Below, piece by piece: positions 1-5,047 of a stretch of 5,875 nt of DNA. Made by a program: the position numbers and the translations under genes. Each line of letters starts with the position of its first letter. Positions within the stretch are counted from its first letter, which is position 1. The DNA comes from Planctomycetota bacterium (GTDB taxonomy: Bacteria > Planctomycetota > Phycisphaerae > WQYP01). The stretch spans positions 1-5,875 of the forward strand of contig JAKAZF010000209.1 in assembly GCA_021826605.1 (NCBI GenBank). The letters are read 5' to 3'. Below the pieces are notes generated by a model. It searched no databases, was not told the DNA's origin, and saw nothing but the letters and a program-made list of their open reading frames with translations.

Positions 1-779
1 CCCCGGTTTTTCGCCCGGCCGCCCAATGCCAAATCTTCAATCAATTGCCCTTTGATCGCTTCATGGCCACCAATAGCTTCATAGGCCTGACGGCGAAAAA
101 GCAGGAATGCACCGGCTGTGAGAACAGCTTTTGATGTGGAATCGTTGCTGCGGTGCGGCGCCGCCATGGTAAACATGGCGGTAAGCGCCACCATCAAGAA
201 GCCCTGCTCCATCAGACTCTTGCCTTGTGGCCGCGGCAAAATGCTCAGCAGATCCAGGTTGCGGTGCAGGACCAGCCGCATGGCCTGTTGCAGGCATTGC
301 GGGTGAAAATGCATGTCGGAATCAACAAACAGCAGATATTCAGAATCGGTCCATTCACGGGCTTGATGGATGGCCCAGTTTTTACCCATCCAGCCGGGGG
401 GTGGCGACTGAATATTGTGGATAATCTTCAGATGCGGAAATTGGGTTGCAAGTGGTCGGGCAATCTCAGCGGTATTATCCGTGCTCTGATCATCGACAAA
501 CACCACGCGAAAGGTGGGATAGTCCTGGCGGCAAATCGACCCCAGGGTATCCAAGAGCACGTGACCTTCATTGCGGCCCGGAACAATAACAGTGACGCCC
601 GGAAGGGTCTGCGGCAAAGTCGCAGTGTGCTGCGGGTGATCTGCCGGGCGGTCGAAGGTCTCCGGCGGCGTGTGGCTATCAAACATCAAGCGCTGCACCT
701 GCGCCCAATGTCCAAAGCTGGTGATGGTGATCCAGCATAAGGCCACCACAACCAAAATAATCAACAGAAGTATATTCAT
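1..779 (-). CDS. GT2 family glycosyltransferase, HpnB/CrtQ-like, membrane-anchored (C-terminus beyond window)
   Basis: This frame stays open from an ATG at 779 to the left edge (259 codons seen), so the 3' end is missing. Residues 2-19 are a hydrophobic membrane anchor. A GT-A fold follows: VTVIVPGRNE at 62-71, FVDDQSTDNTAEIA at 94-107, GWMGKNWA at 129-136, the DxD-type metal/nucleotide-sugar site FVDSDMHF at 151-158, and AGAFLLFRR then IGGHEAIKGQLIEDLALG around 222-253, whose ED is the probable catalytic acid region. GWxGKxWA plus the late IGGH...EDLALG block is typical of hopene-associated HpnB and diaponeurosporenoate CrtQ glycosyltransferases; that is family knowledge, and the acceptor here is unknown. 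An in-frame TGA lies upstream with no ATG, GTG or TTG between, so 779 is the likely start, although its Shine-Dalgarno is poor. It follows the mlaF-like gene by 84 bp on the same strand and is probably co-transcribed. The fold is certain; an HpnB role is tentative. Confidence 0.85.
   Translation of the reverse strand, partial: MNILLLIILVVVALCWITITSFGHWAQVQRLMFDSHTPPETFDRPADHPQHTATLPQTLPGVTVIVPGRNEGHVLLDTLGSICRQDYPTFRVVFVDDQSTDNTAEIARPLATQFPHLKIIHNIQSPPPGWMGKNWAIHQAREWTDSEYLLFVDSDMHFHPQCLQQAMRLVLHRNLDLLSILPRPQGKSLMEQGFLMVALTAMFTMAAPHRSNDSTSKAVLTAGAFLLFRRQAYEAIGGHEAIKGQLIEDLALGGRAKNR
161..181. repeat. Inverted repeat, 8-bp arms, inside the glycosyltransferase gene
   Basis: CCGCCATG and CATGGCGG form perfect arms around a 5-base spacer (GTAAA). 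A 10-bp GC palindrome (155-164) overlaps the left arm. The repeat lies wholly in coding sequence and encodes an Ala-Met-Phe-Thr-Met-Ala-Ala stretch, so it may simply reflect repeated codons. No T-run follows on either strand, so it is not an intrinsic terminator. Confidence 0.5.
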
Positions 780-863
780 GAGCGCTTTACCCGGGTGTCC
801 CGGAAACCATCCGCGGCCCAGTCAATGATAGGGTCACCGGTGCTCGGCATGCTGAAAAAAGCC

Positions 864-1658
864 TCACAGGCGGTGGAGGGCCTGCAGGTCTTCGGCATTG
901 GCCCGGCCTTCGATGAAGTGGCGCACGTCTTCATTGTCCATGGTTTTGATTTGTTGCGGCGTTCCTTGGGCGATGATTTTGCCATTGAGCAACATCACAA
1001 TCTGATCGGCCACCTTGAATGCGCTGGCCATGTCGTGGGTCACCACAATTCCGGTAACCTTGAGTTCTTCCTTGAGTTTCAAGATCAATTCATTGATAAC
1101 GTCGGCGCGAATGGGATCCAGGCCGGTGGTTGGTTCATCATAAAGCACTACTTCCGGATCCATGGCAATAGCTCGGGCCAGGGCCACGCGTTTTTTCTGT
1201 CCCCCCGAGAGATCGCCGGGCATTTTCTTTTCCGTGCCGCTTAATCCGACCACCGCCAGTTTTTCACGGATGATCTGTTGAATATCGCTTTCCGATTTCA
1301 GGCCCTGATGCCGCAGTGGAAAGGCGATGTTTTCGCCCACGTTCATGGAATCAAAAAGAGCCCCCATTTGAAAGAGAAAGCCAATCCGTTTGCGAATAGG
1401 TTCCAGTTGCCTTTCGCTGAGGTGGTTGATACGTTGCTGATGAAAATAGACGTTGCCCTGATCGGGCTGCAGCAATCCCACAATGTGTTTGAGCAATACC
1501 GATTTTCCTGCGCCCGACGGGCCGATGATGACCGTGGTTCGGTCCGCGGGAATGTCCAGACTCAGTGCGTCGAGTACCACCAGCGATCCAAAGCGTTTGT
1601 GGACCTCGGCGAAGCGAATGATGGGTTGGGCGGACGTATCGGTGGTGGGCTTTATCAT
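864..1658 (-). CDS. mlaF: MlaF-type ABC transporter ATP-binding protein
   Basis: A 264-residue ATPase that powers an MlaE-type lipid transporter from the cytoplasmic face of the inner membrane. All ABC motifs are present: Walker A GPSGAGKS (46-53), Q-loop glutamine 97 in FLFQMGALFDSM, signature LSGGQKKRVALARA (150-163), Walker B VVLYDEP (170-176), D-loop GLD (179-181) and the H-loop histidine 208 in VVTHDM. The FQMGALFDSMNVGENIAFPLR block after the Q-loop is characteristic of the Mla/MCE-associated ATPases (MlaF, Mkl, plastid TGD3). The chosen ATG at 1658 begins just before the first beta strand. An upstream ATG at 1730 would add 24 unrelated residues and overlap the permease gene. AGGAG at 1673-1677 lies 14 bases upstream, rather far. 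It follows the permease gene by 34 bp. The symbol is by family; the substrate (phospholipid, hopanoid or other) is not shown. Confidence 0.92.
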   Translation of the reverse strand: MIKPTTDTSAQPIIRFAEVHKRFGSLVVLDALSLDIPADRTTVIIGPSGAGKSVLLKHIVGLLQPDQGNVYFHQQRINHLSERQLEPIRKRIGFLFQMGALFDSMNVGENIAFPLRHQGLKSESDIQQIIREKLAVVGLSGTEKKMPGDLSGGQKKRVALARAIAMDPEVVLYDEPTTGLDPIRADVINELILKLKEELKVTGIVVTHDMASAFKVADQIVMLLNGKIIAQGTPQQIKTMDNEDVRHFIEGRANAEDLQALHRL

Positions 1659-1692
1659 ATTTATTCCGCAGTCTCCTGCTTGCAAACCAGGG

Positions 1693-2547
1693 CTATAAAA
1701 TCGGCGGTTGATTGGGCCAGAGCATAACATAGATATTGGTCAGCAGCAGTGCCAGCACCAGATTCAATATCAGAATAACGATAAAACTGGTGACAAACGC
1801 CTCCGTGCAGGCCCGGCCTACACCTTGTGCCCCGTTGCCGCAATGAAAGCCTTTGTAGCAGGCGATGGCGCCGATGGCCAAACCGAAAAACAAGGCTTTG
1901 ATCAGGCCCGTGTTGATGGTATAAATATCCACCCCAACGCGGGCAAAGTGCCAGAATTGGTCATTGTTGATGCCCTGCACATGCACCGCAATCAACCACC
2001 CGCCGAAGATCCCCAGGATATCACTGAAGACGGTCAGAATCGGAGTCATCACCACGCAGGCCAGCACACGCGGCACGGCCAGCGTGCGAACGGGGTCCGC
2101 CGCCATAGACCGCAGAGCCTCAATTTGTTCGGTCACGCGCATTGTGCCCAGTTCGGCGGTCATGGCCCCGCCGACTCGTCCAGCCAGCATGACGCCCGTG
2201 AGAACCGGGCCAATCTGCTTCACCACGCTCAGCACGGTGACACTTCCGAGCCGGCTCGCCAGCCCCAGGGCATGAAATTGTGGATAGGCTTCAATCACCA
2301 GCACCGCTCCAATGAAGAACCCGGTCAACATGACCACCGGAATGGACAGCGTCCCCAGGTCGAACATTTGCGAGAGCATTTCACGCCGACCAAAGCGGTC
2401 CATGCCGCGAAAGGTCCCCGCGAGAATATTCATGAAGAACCGTACAAAATCACCCAGTGTCAGCACAAAGGAAAGGCACGTCCTTCCCAAAAACTCCAAT
2501 GGGCTTAGGATCCTGAAACGATCGGAAAATGGATCTGCGGGTGTCAA
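1693..2547 (-). CDS. mlaE: MlaE-type ABC transporter permease
   Basis: A 284-residue integral inner-membrane protein of the MlaE family, the membrane half of MCE-type lipid transporters. Hydrophobic segments lie near 66-88, 104-122, 157-188, 213-231 and 250-276, after an amphipathic N-terminal region (about 17-45, LGRTCLSFVLTLGDF). The family hallmark AGRVGGAMTAELGTMRVTEQIEALRSM is at 122-148, where EQIEAL contacts the ATPase. The late block YKGFHCGNGAQGVGRACTEAFVTS (231-254) matches the usual YxGxxxxGGAxGVGxATTxAVV pattern. The position often occupied by a late membrane aspartate reads Asn (ILN, 260-262). The start is TTG at 2547: no ATG lies between it and the upstream in-frame TAA, the first downstream ATG would delete the conserved N-terminal helix, and AAGGG sits 9 bases upstream. 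It is the first gene of a minus-strand unit leading into the mlaF-like ATPase. No MCE (mlaD) gene is beside it. Confidence 0.93.
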   Translation of the reverse strand: MTPADPFSDRFRILSPLEFLGRTCLSFVLTLGDFVRFFMNILAGTFRGMDRFGRREMLSQMFDLGTLSIPVVMLTGFFIGAVLVIEAYPQFHALGLASRLGSVTVLSVVKQIGPVLTGVMLAGRVGGAMTAELGTMRVTEQIEALRSMAADPVRTLAVPRVLACVVMTPILTVFSDILGIFGGWLIAVHVQGINNDQFWHFARVGVDIYTINTGLIKALFFGLAIGAIACYKGFHCGNGAQGVGRACTEAFVTSFIVILILNLVLALLLTNIYVMLWPNQPPIL

Positions 2548-2556
2548 AGCGGCCAG

Positions 2557-2561
2557 CCCTT
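2557..2561 (-). promoter_or_regulatory. Ribosome binding site supporting the TTG start of mlaE
   Basis: Read on the minus strand this is AAGGG, 9 bases before TTG at 2547. It is the best Shine-Dalgarno match near the permease N-terminus and, with the in-frame TAA just upstream (2560-2562), fixes the unusual TTG as the likely start. Confidence 0.6.
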
Positions 2562-2609
2562 ATCAAGCACAATTTTCCCGATGCCGTACGCTGCACCGGA
2601 TCTGTGTAT

Positions 2610-2638
2610 TGTATACGCAGATGAAGACCTTGGGGCAA
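2610..2638 (-). promoter_or_regulatory. Possible sigma70-type promoter for the mlaE-mlaF-glycosyltransferase unit
   Basis: On the minus strand TTGCCC (2638-2633) and TATACA (2615-2610) are separated by exactly 17 bp; each matches four of six consensus bases. Transcription would begin near 2603, giving a leader of roughly 55 bases before the TTG start. This is a pattern match only; the organism's promoter consensus is unknown. Confidence 0.35.
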
Positions 2639-2709
2639 TCAGCCTGGTGCAGCCATGAGATGCGGGCTGGGGCAGGGCCGGTGCCGGGCTTGGCCGAAGG
2701 GAGAGGGGC

Positions 2710-2722
2710 AATTGCAGCAATT
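2710..2722. promoter_or_regulatory. 13-bp perfect dyad, candidate operator
   Basis: AATTGC-A-GCAATT is a perfect inverted repeat with a one-base centre, about 76 bp upstream of the hslU start and in non-coding DNA. A one-base spacer suits a dimeric DNA-binding protein better than an RNA hairpin. No known regulator is recognised and chance is possible. Confidence 0.3.
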
Positions 2723-2751
2723 TCGCGTATCATAAGCCATTAAGGTTGGCA

Positions 2752-2774
2752 CCCCCGGCAACAGAACATGGGGG
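2752..2774 (+). promoter_or_regulatory. Possible short leader stem (C5/G5) before hslU
   Basis: CCCCC (2752-2756) can pair with GGGGG (2770-2774) across a 13-base loop, 24 bases before the hslU ATG. There is no T-run, so it is not an intrinsic terminator. With only five pairs and a large loop it may be coincidental. Confidence 0.2.
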
Positions 2775-2779
2775 AACAT
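2764..2779 (+). repeat. GAACAT direct repeat, 10-bp period, just upstream of hslU
   Basis: GAACAT occurs at 2764-2769 and 2774-2779 with a GGGG spacer, so the copies lie one helical turn apart about 20 bases before the start codon. Such phasing would suit a regulator binding one face of the helix, but six-base repeats arise easily by chance. Confidence 0.3.
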
Positions 2780-2798
2780 CGATGATGGATACCCATTC

Positions 2799-4163
2799 AT
2801 GTGCGCTACAATATCCGTTGCAGAACTTACGCCCGCGAAAATCGTCGCCGAGTTGGATAGATATATCATCGGCCAAAAGGCCGCCAAGAGAGCTGTAGCC
2901 AATGCCGTGCGCAACCGCTGGCGACGTTTGCAATTAAGGCCGGAAATTGCCCGCGATGTGCTGCCTAAAAACATCATGTTGATCGGACCGACCGGCGTGG
3001 GGAAAACAGAAATCGCCCGCCGTCTGGCGGCGCTGGTGGATGCTCCATTTATCAAAGTGGAGGCGACCAAGTATACCGAGGTAGGCTATGTTGGTCGCGA
3101 TGTGGAAAGCATGATCCGCGATTTATTGGAATCGGCCATTCGCATGGTGCGCACGGCCCAGATGCAGGCGGTAGCCGTTCCTGCGTCCAAGTTGGCCGAG
3201 GAGCGACTCGTGGAACTGCTCTTGCCGCTGAGCACCACGGCGGACGAGACAGATCCCCAAGTGCAGCAGCGCCGTCAACGCAGCGCCGCCAAGATCAAAT
3301 CACAACTGGCCGCGGGCGTGTTTGATGATCACATGGTGGAGGTGCCGGTCACGGAAAAAGCTCCCACTCTGCCCATGTTCGGCATGATGGGCATGGAATC
3401 GGCCGAATCCATGCCGCCGGGTCTTAACGATATACTTGAAAAACTCTCCTCCAGCCGCAGCACTGTCCACAAAGTGAAGGTAACAGAAGCCCGCAAAATA
3501 TTGGCCGCGCAGGAAGCCGAAAAGCTTGTCGATCAGCAGGGCGTGGTTGAACAGGCGATTAGTCTGGCGGAACAAGGTGGCATCATTTTTCTAGATGAGA
3601 TAGACAAGATCGCCACTGGCAGCGAAGGCCGCGGCGGTGCAGATGTGTCGCGTCAGGGGGTGCAGCGTGATTTATTGCCCATTGTGGAAGGTAGCGCCGT
3701 AACCACGCGCCACGGCACCGTACATACGGATCATATCTTGTTTATCGCCGCCGGGGCGTTTCACAGTGCCAAGCCGTCGGATCTCATGCCTGAATTGCAG
3801 GGGCGTTTTCCCATCCGCGTGGAGCTTTCCGATTTGGAGCAGGCGGATTACGTGCGAATACTCCGGGAACCGAAAAACTCGCTGGTTCGCCAGCAAATCG
3901 ATTTGCTGGCGGTGGAGGGTGTGCGCGTTTCTTTTACCGATGACGCCATTAATGCCATGGCCGAGTATGCGTACAACGTCAACCGTAACACCCAGAATAT
4001 TGGTGCCCGGCGCCTCAACACTATTTTAGATCGAGTGATGGATGACCTTTCATTTATGGCCTCGGAAATCCGTGGCGAAAAACATGTGATTGACGCTGCC
4101 ATCGTGCGGGAAAAGCTGGCCGATATTGCAAGCGATGAAGATTTATCGCGTTATGTTCTTTAG
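2799..4163 (+). CDS. hslU: HslU, ATPase/unfoldase subunit of the HslVU (ClpYQ) protease
   Basis: A 454-residue AAA+ protein (E. coli HslU has 443) that unfolds cytoplasmic substrates and feeds them to the HslV peptidase. It opens with LTPAKIVAELDRYIIGQ (10-26). Then come Walker A GPTGVGKT (63-70), pore loop GYVG (96-99), a variable methionine-rich I-domain (about 115-240), Walker B IIFLDEID (262-269), DVSRQGVQRDLLPIVEG (282-298), sensor/arginine-finger region PELQGRFPIRVEL (331-343, finger R336) and sensor 2 IGARRLNT (401-408). The end DEDLSRYVL closely matches the E. coli tail that docks into and activates HslV, so it is probably a working partner of a protease. ATG at 2799 is the only in-frame ATG, GTG or TTG after an upstream TAA (2733), and the N-terminus aligns; its Shine-Dalgarno (GGAT) is weak. 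hslV, usually immediately upstream, is absent here. Two long palindromes lie inside the gene. Confidence 0.97.
   Translation: MCATISVAELTPAKIVAELDRYIIGQKAAKRAVANAVRNRWRRLQLRPEIARDVLPKNIMLIGPTGVGKTEIARRLAALVDAPFIKVEATKYTEVGYVGRDVESMIRDLLESAIRMVRTAQMQAVAVPASKLAEERLVELLLPLSTTADETDPQVQQRRQRSAAKIKSQLAAGVFDDHMVEVPVTEKAPTLPMFGMMGMESAESMPPGLNDILEKLSSSRSTVHKVKVTEARKILAAQEAEKLVDQQGVVEQAISLAEQGGIIFLDEIDKIATGSEGRGGADVSRQGVQRDLLPIVEGSAVTTRHGTVHTDHILFIAAGAFHSAKPSDLMPELQGRFPIRVELSDLEQADYVRILREPKNSLVRQQIDLLAVEGVRVSFTDDAINAMAEYAYNVNRNTQNIGARRLNTILDRVMDDLSFMASEIRGEKHVIDAAIVREKLADIASDEDLSRYVL
3390..3415. repeat. 26-bp near-perfect palindrome within hslU
   Basis: Arms GGCATGGA (3390-3397) and TCCATGCC (3408-3415) flank the perfect 8-bp palindrome TCGGCCGA (3399-3406). 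The only mismatch in 13 pairs is A3398/A3407. It starts in phase with the reading frame at residue 198 and encodes a near-symmetric peptide, GMESAESMP, in the variable I-domain. Part of the symmetry could follow from that peptide. Confidence 0.7.
3888..3911. repeat. 24-bp perfect palindrome within hslU, with an overlapping alternative hairpin
   Basis: The left half reads CGCCAGCAAATC and the right half is its exact complement, centred at 3899/3900. It starts in phase at codon 364 (Arg-Gln-Gln-Ile-Asp-Leu-Leu-Ala). In RNA it gives a 10-bp stem with a 4-base loop. GCTGG at 3881-3885 can instead pair with CCAGC at 3890-3894 around a TTCG loop, so two mutually exclusive hairpins share CCAGC. There is no T-run downstream, so no intrinsic terminator. 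It may be chance, an intragenic protein site or an RNA structure affecting the genes downstream. Confidence 0.75.
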
Positions 4164-4188
4164 CTGGCATGGCGGACAACGGACCGGG

Positions 4189-4217
4189 GCGGCCTGACCT
4201 TTGGCGATGGCGGCCGC
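4189..4217 (+). other. GC-rich inverted repeat between hslU and the glycosyltransferase
   Basis: GCGGCC (4189-4194) can pair with GGCCGC (4212-4217) over a 17-base loop, 26 bases after the hslU stop. No T-run follows, so it is unlikely to stop transcription, and it ends about 20 bases before the preferred start of the next gene. It could modestly affect that gene's translation or protect the hslU transcript end. Confidence 0.25.
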
Positions 4218-4237
4218 ATACGTGGAATATGATAAAT

Positions 4238-5005
4238 ATGCAACAGCAGCCCATTGAAATTTCAATTATTGCCCCGGCATTTAACGAGGTGGATAATGTC
4301 GGGCCTCTGGTGGAGCGCATCAGCGAGGTTTTTGTGCCGCTGAACATCGCCTTTGAAGCTATTATTGTAGATGATGCCGGCACGGACGGCACACGGGAAA
4401 AGCTGTTGGAACTGGCCGGTCAATACTCATGGTTGCGCGTGGTCGCCCTCACCACGAACAGCGGCCAGACTGCCGCCATGGATGCCGGCTTCCGCGCCGC
4501 CCGCGGCCGCATGTGGGCCACCGTGGATGCCGACATGCAAAATGATCCCGGGGAAATTCCTCGCCTCATGGCCATGCTTTCCGCGGAGGTGGATATGGTC
4601 AACGGTTGGCGGCAAAAACGCAGCGACAACGTCCTGCGCCTCATTCAAACCAAAATTGCCAATGGCATTCGCAACTGGCTCAGCGGGGAAAATATCAAAG
4701 ATTCTGCTTGTTCGCTGAAAGTCTACAAACGTCAATGCCTGGAGGGGCTTACCCTGTACAAGGGCATGCACCGCTTTTTTCCGACCTTGGTTAAAATGCG
4801 AGGCTTTCATGTTATTGAAGTGCCCGTGAGCCACCATCCGCGGGCTCATGGTGTTACCAAATATAAATTCGGCAGTCGGGTCATTCGAGCTTTTGTGGAT
4901 CTTTTGGCCGTGCGCTGGATGAAAAAGCGCCAACTGCATTATCAAGCCCGCGACCTGACCGCCGCGCGGATGCCGGTAGATGCGTCAATTTCGCGGCCGG
5001 GTTAG
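4238..5005 (+). CDS. GT2 family glycosyltransferase, polyprenyl/dolichyl-phosphate sugar synthase type, no membrane tail
   Basis: 255 residues from the chosen start. GT-A features: ISIIAPAFNEVDNV (8-21), AIIVDDAGTDGT (41-52), NSGQTAAMDAGFRAARG (74-90), the metal-binding DAD in TVDADMQNDP (95-104), DSACSLKVYKR (155-165), GMHRFFPTL (176-184) and VPVSHHPRAHGVTKY (195-209). This pattern belongs to the dolichyl-phosphate-mannose-synthase/ArnC-like branch, which usually moves a sugar from a nucleotide donor to a polyprenyl phosphate at the inner-membrane surface; the sugar is unknown. ArnC-type relatives carry two C-terminal membrane helices; here the chain ends after a charged tail with no hydrophobic segment. 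ATG at 4238 is preferred (TGGA about 11 bases upstream); 4229 and 4169 are in-frame alternatives, the latter adding 23 residues without family resemblance. Lying between hslU and lpxA, it may act on lipid A or another envelope glycolipid. Confidence 0.9.
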   Translation: MQQQPIEISIIAPAFNEVDNVGPLVERISEVFVPLNIAFEAIIVDDAGTDGTREKLLELAGQYSWLRVVALTTNSGQTAAMDAGFRAARGRMWATVDADMQNDPGEIPRLMAMLSAEVDMVNGWRQKRSDNVLRLIQTKIANGIRNWLSGENIKDSACSLKVYKRQCLEGLTLYKGMHRFFPTLVKMRGFHVIEVPVSHHPRAHGVTKYKFGSRVIRAFVDLLAVRWMKKRQLHYQARDLTAARMPVDASISRPG

Positions 5006-5047
5006 AATGATCTACATGAACACCTTGCCACAGACAGGTACCAAAAT

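Larger units (their letters stand above)
2548..2798. other. Divergent intergenic region between mlaE-like gene and hslU
   Basis: About 250 bp with no supportable gene. It must hold the start signals of two oppositely directed transcription units. Visible are the mlaE ribosome binding site, a plausible minus-strand promoter, a GC-rich stretch (about 2660-2706) with no clear structure, a 13-bp perfect dyad, a C5/G5 stem and a GAACAT direct repeat close to hslU. I found no convincing plus-strand -35/-10 pair. All three forward frames are interrupted by stops and none resembles HslV. Confidence 0.8.

Noticed and set aside
153..740. 195-codon plus-strand frame opposite the left-edge glycosyltransferase
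   Set aside because: The minus strand encodes all GT2 motifs over the same bases; this frame's translation has no recognisable domain.
791..803. CCGGG-TGT-CCCGG hairpin between the mlaF-like gene and the glycosyltransferase, as a terminator
   Set aside because: Only five pairs with a 3-base loop and no T-run on the minus strand; it lies about 11 bases before the glycosyltransferase start, so it could at most affect translation.
1805..1823. Near-palindrome GTGCAGGCC/GGCCTACAC in the permease gene
   Set aside because: One mismatch in nine pairs, GC-rich, inside conserved coding sequence; not distinguishable from chance.
1708..2508. Long open plus-strand frame (266 codons) opposite the permease gene
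   Set aside because: It is antisense to a clear MlaE-family gene and its translation is His/Gln/Asn-rich with no family features, as expected of a shadow frame.
2655..2735. 26-codon plus-strand reading frame in the divergent intergenic region
   Set aside because: No Shine-Dalgarno, Gly/Arg-rich low-information peptide, and no resemblance to any family; it fits chance in GC-rich DNA.
4169..4237. Upstream in-frame start (4169) for the second glycosyltransferase
   Set aside because: The extra 23 residues precede the usual GT2 N-terminus, show no family similarity, and the ATG has no Shine-Dalgarno; 4238 (or 4229) fits better.
5006..5047. Terminator or promoter between the second glycosyltransferase and lpxA
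   Set aside because: The 42 bases contain no stem with a T-run and no paired -35/-10 hexamers; read-through is more likely.
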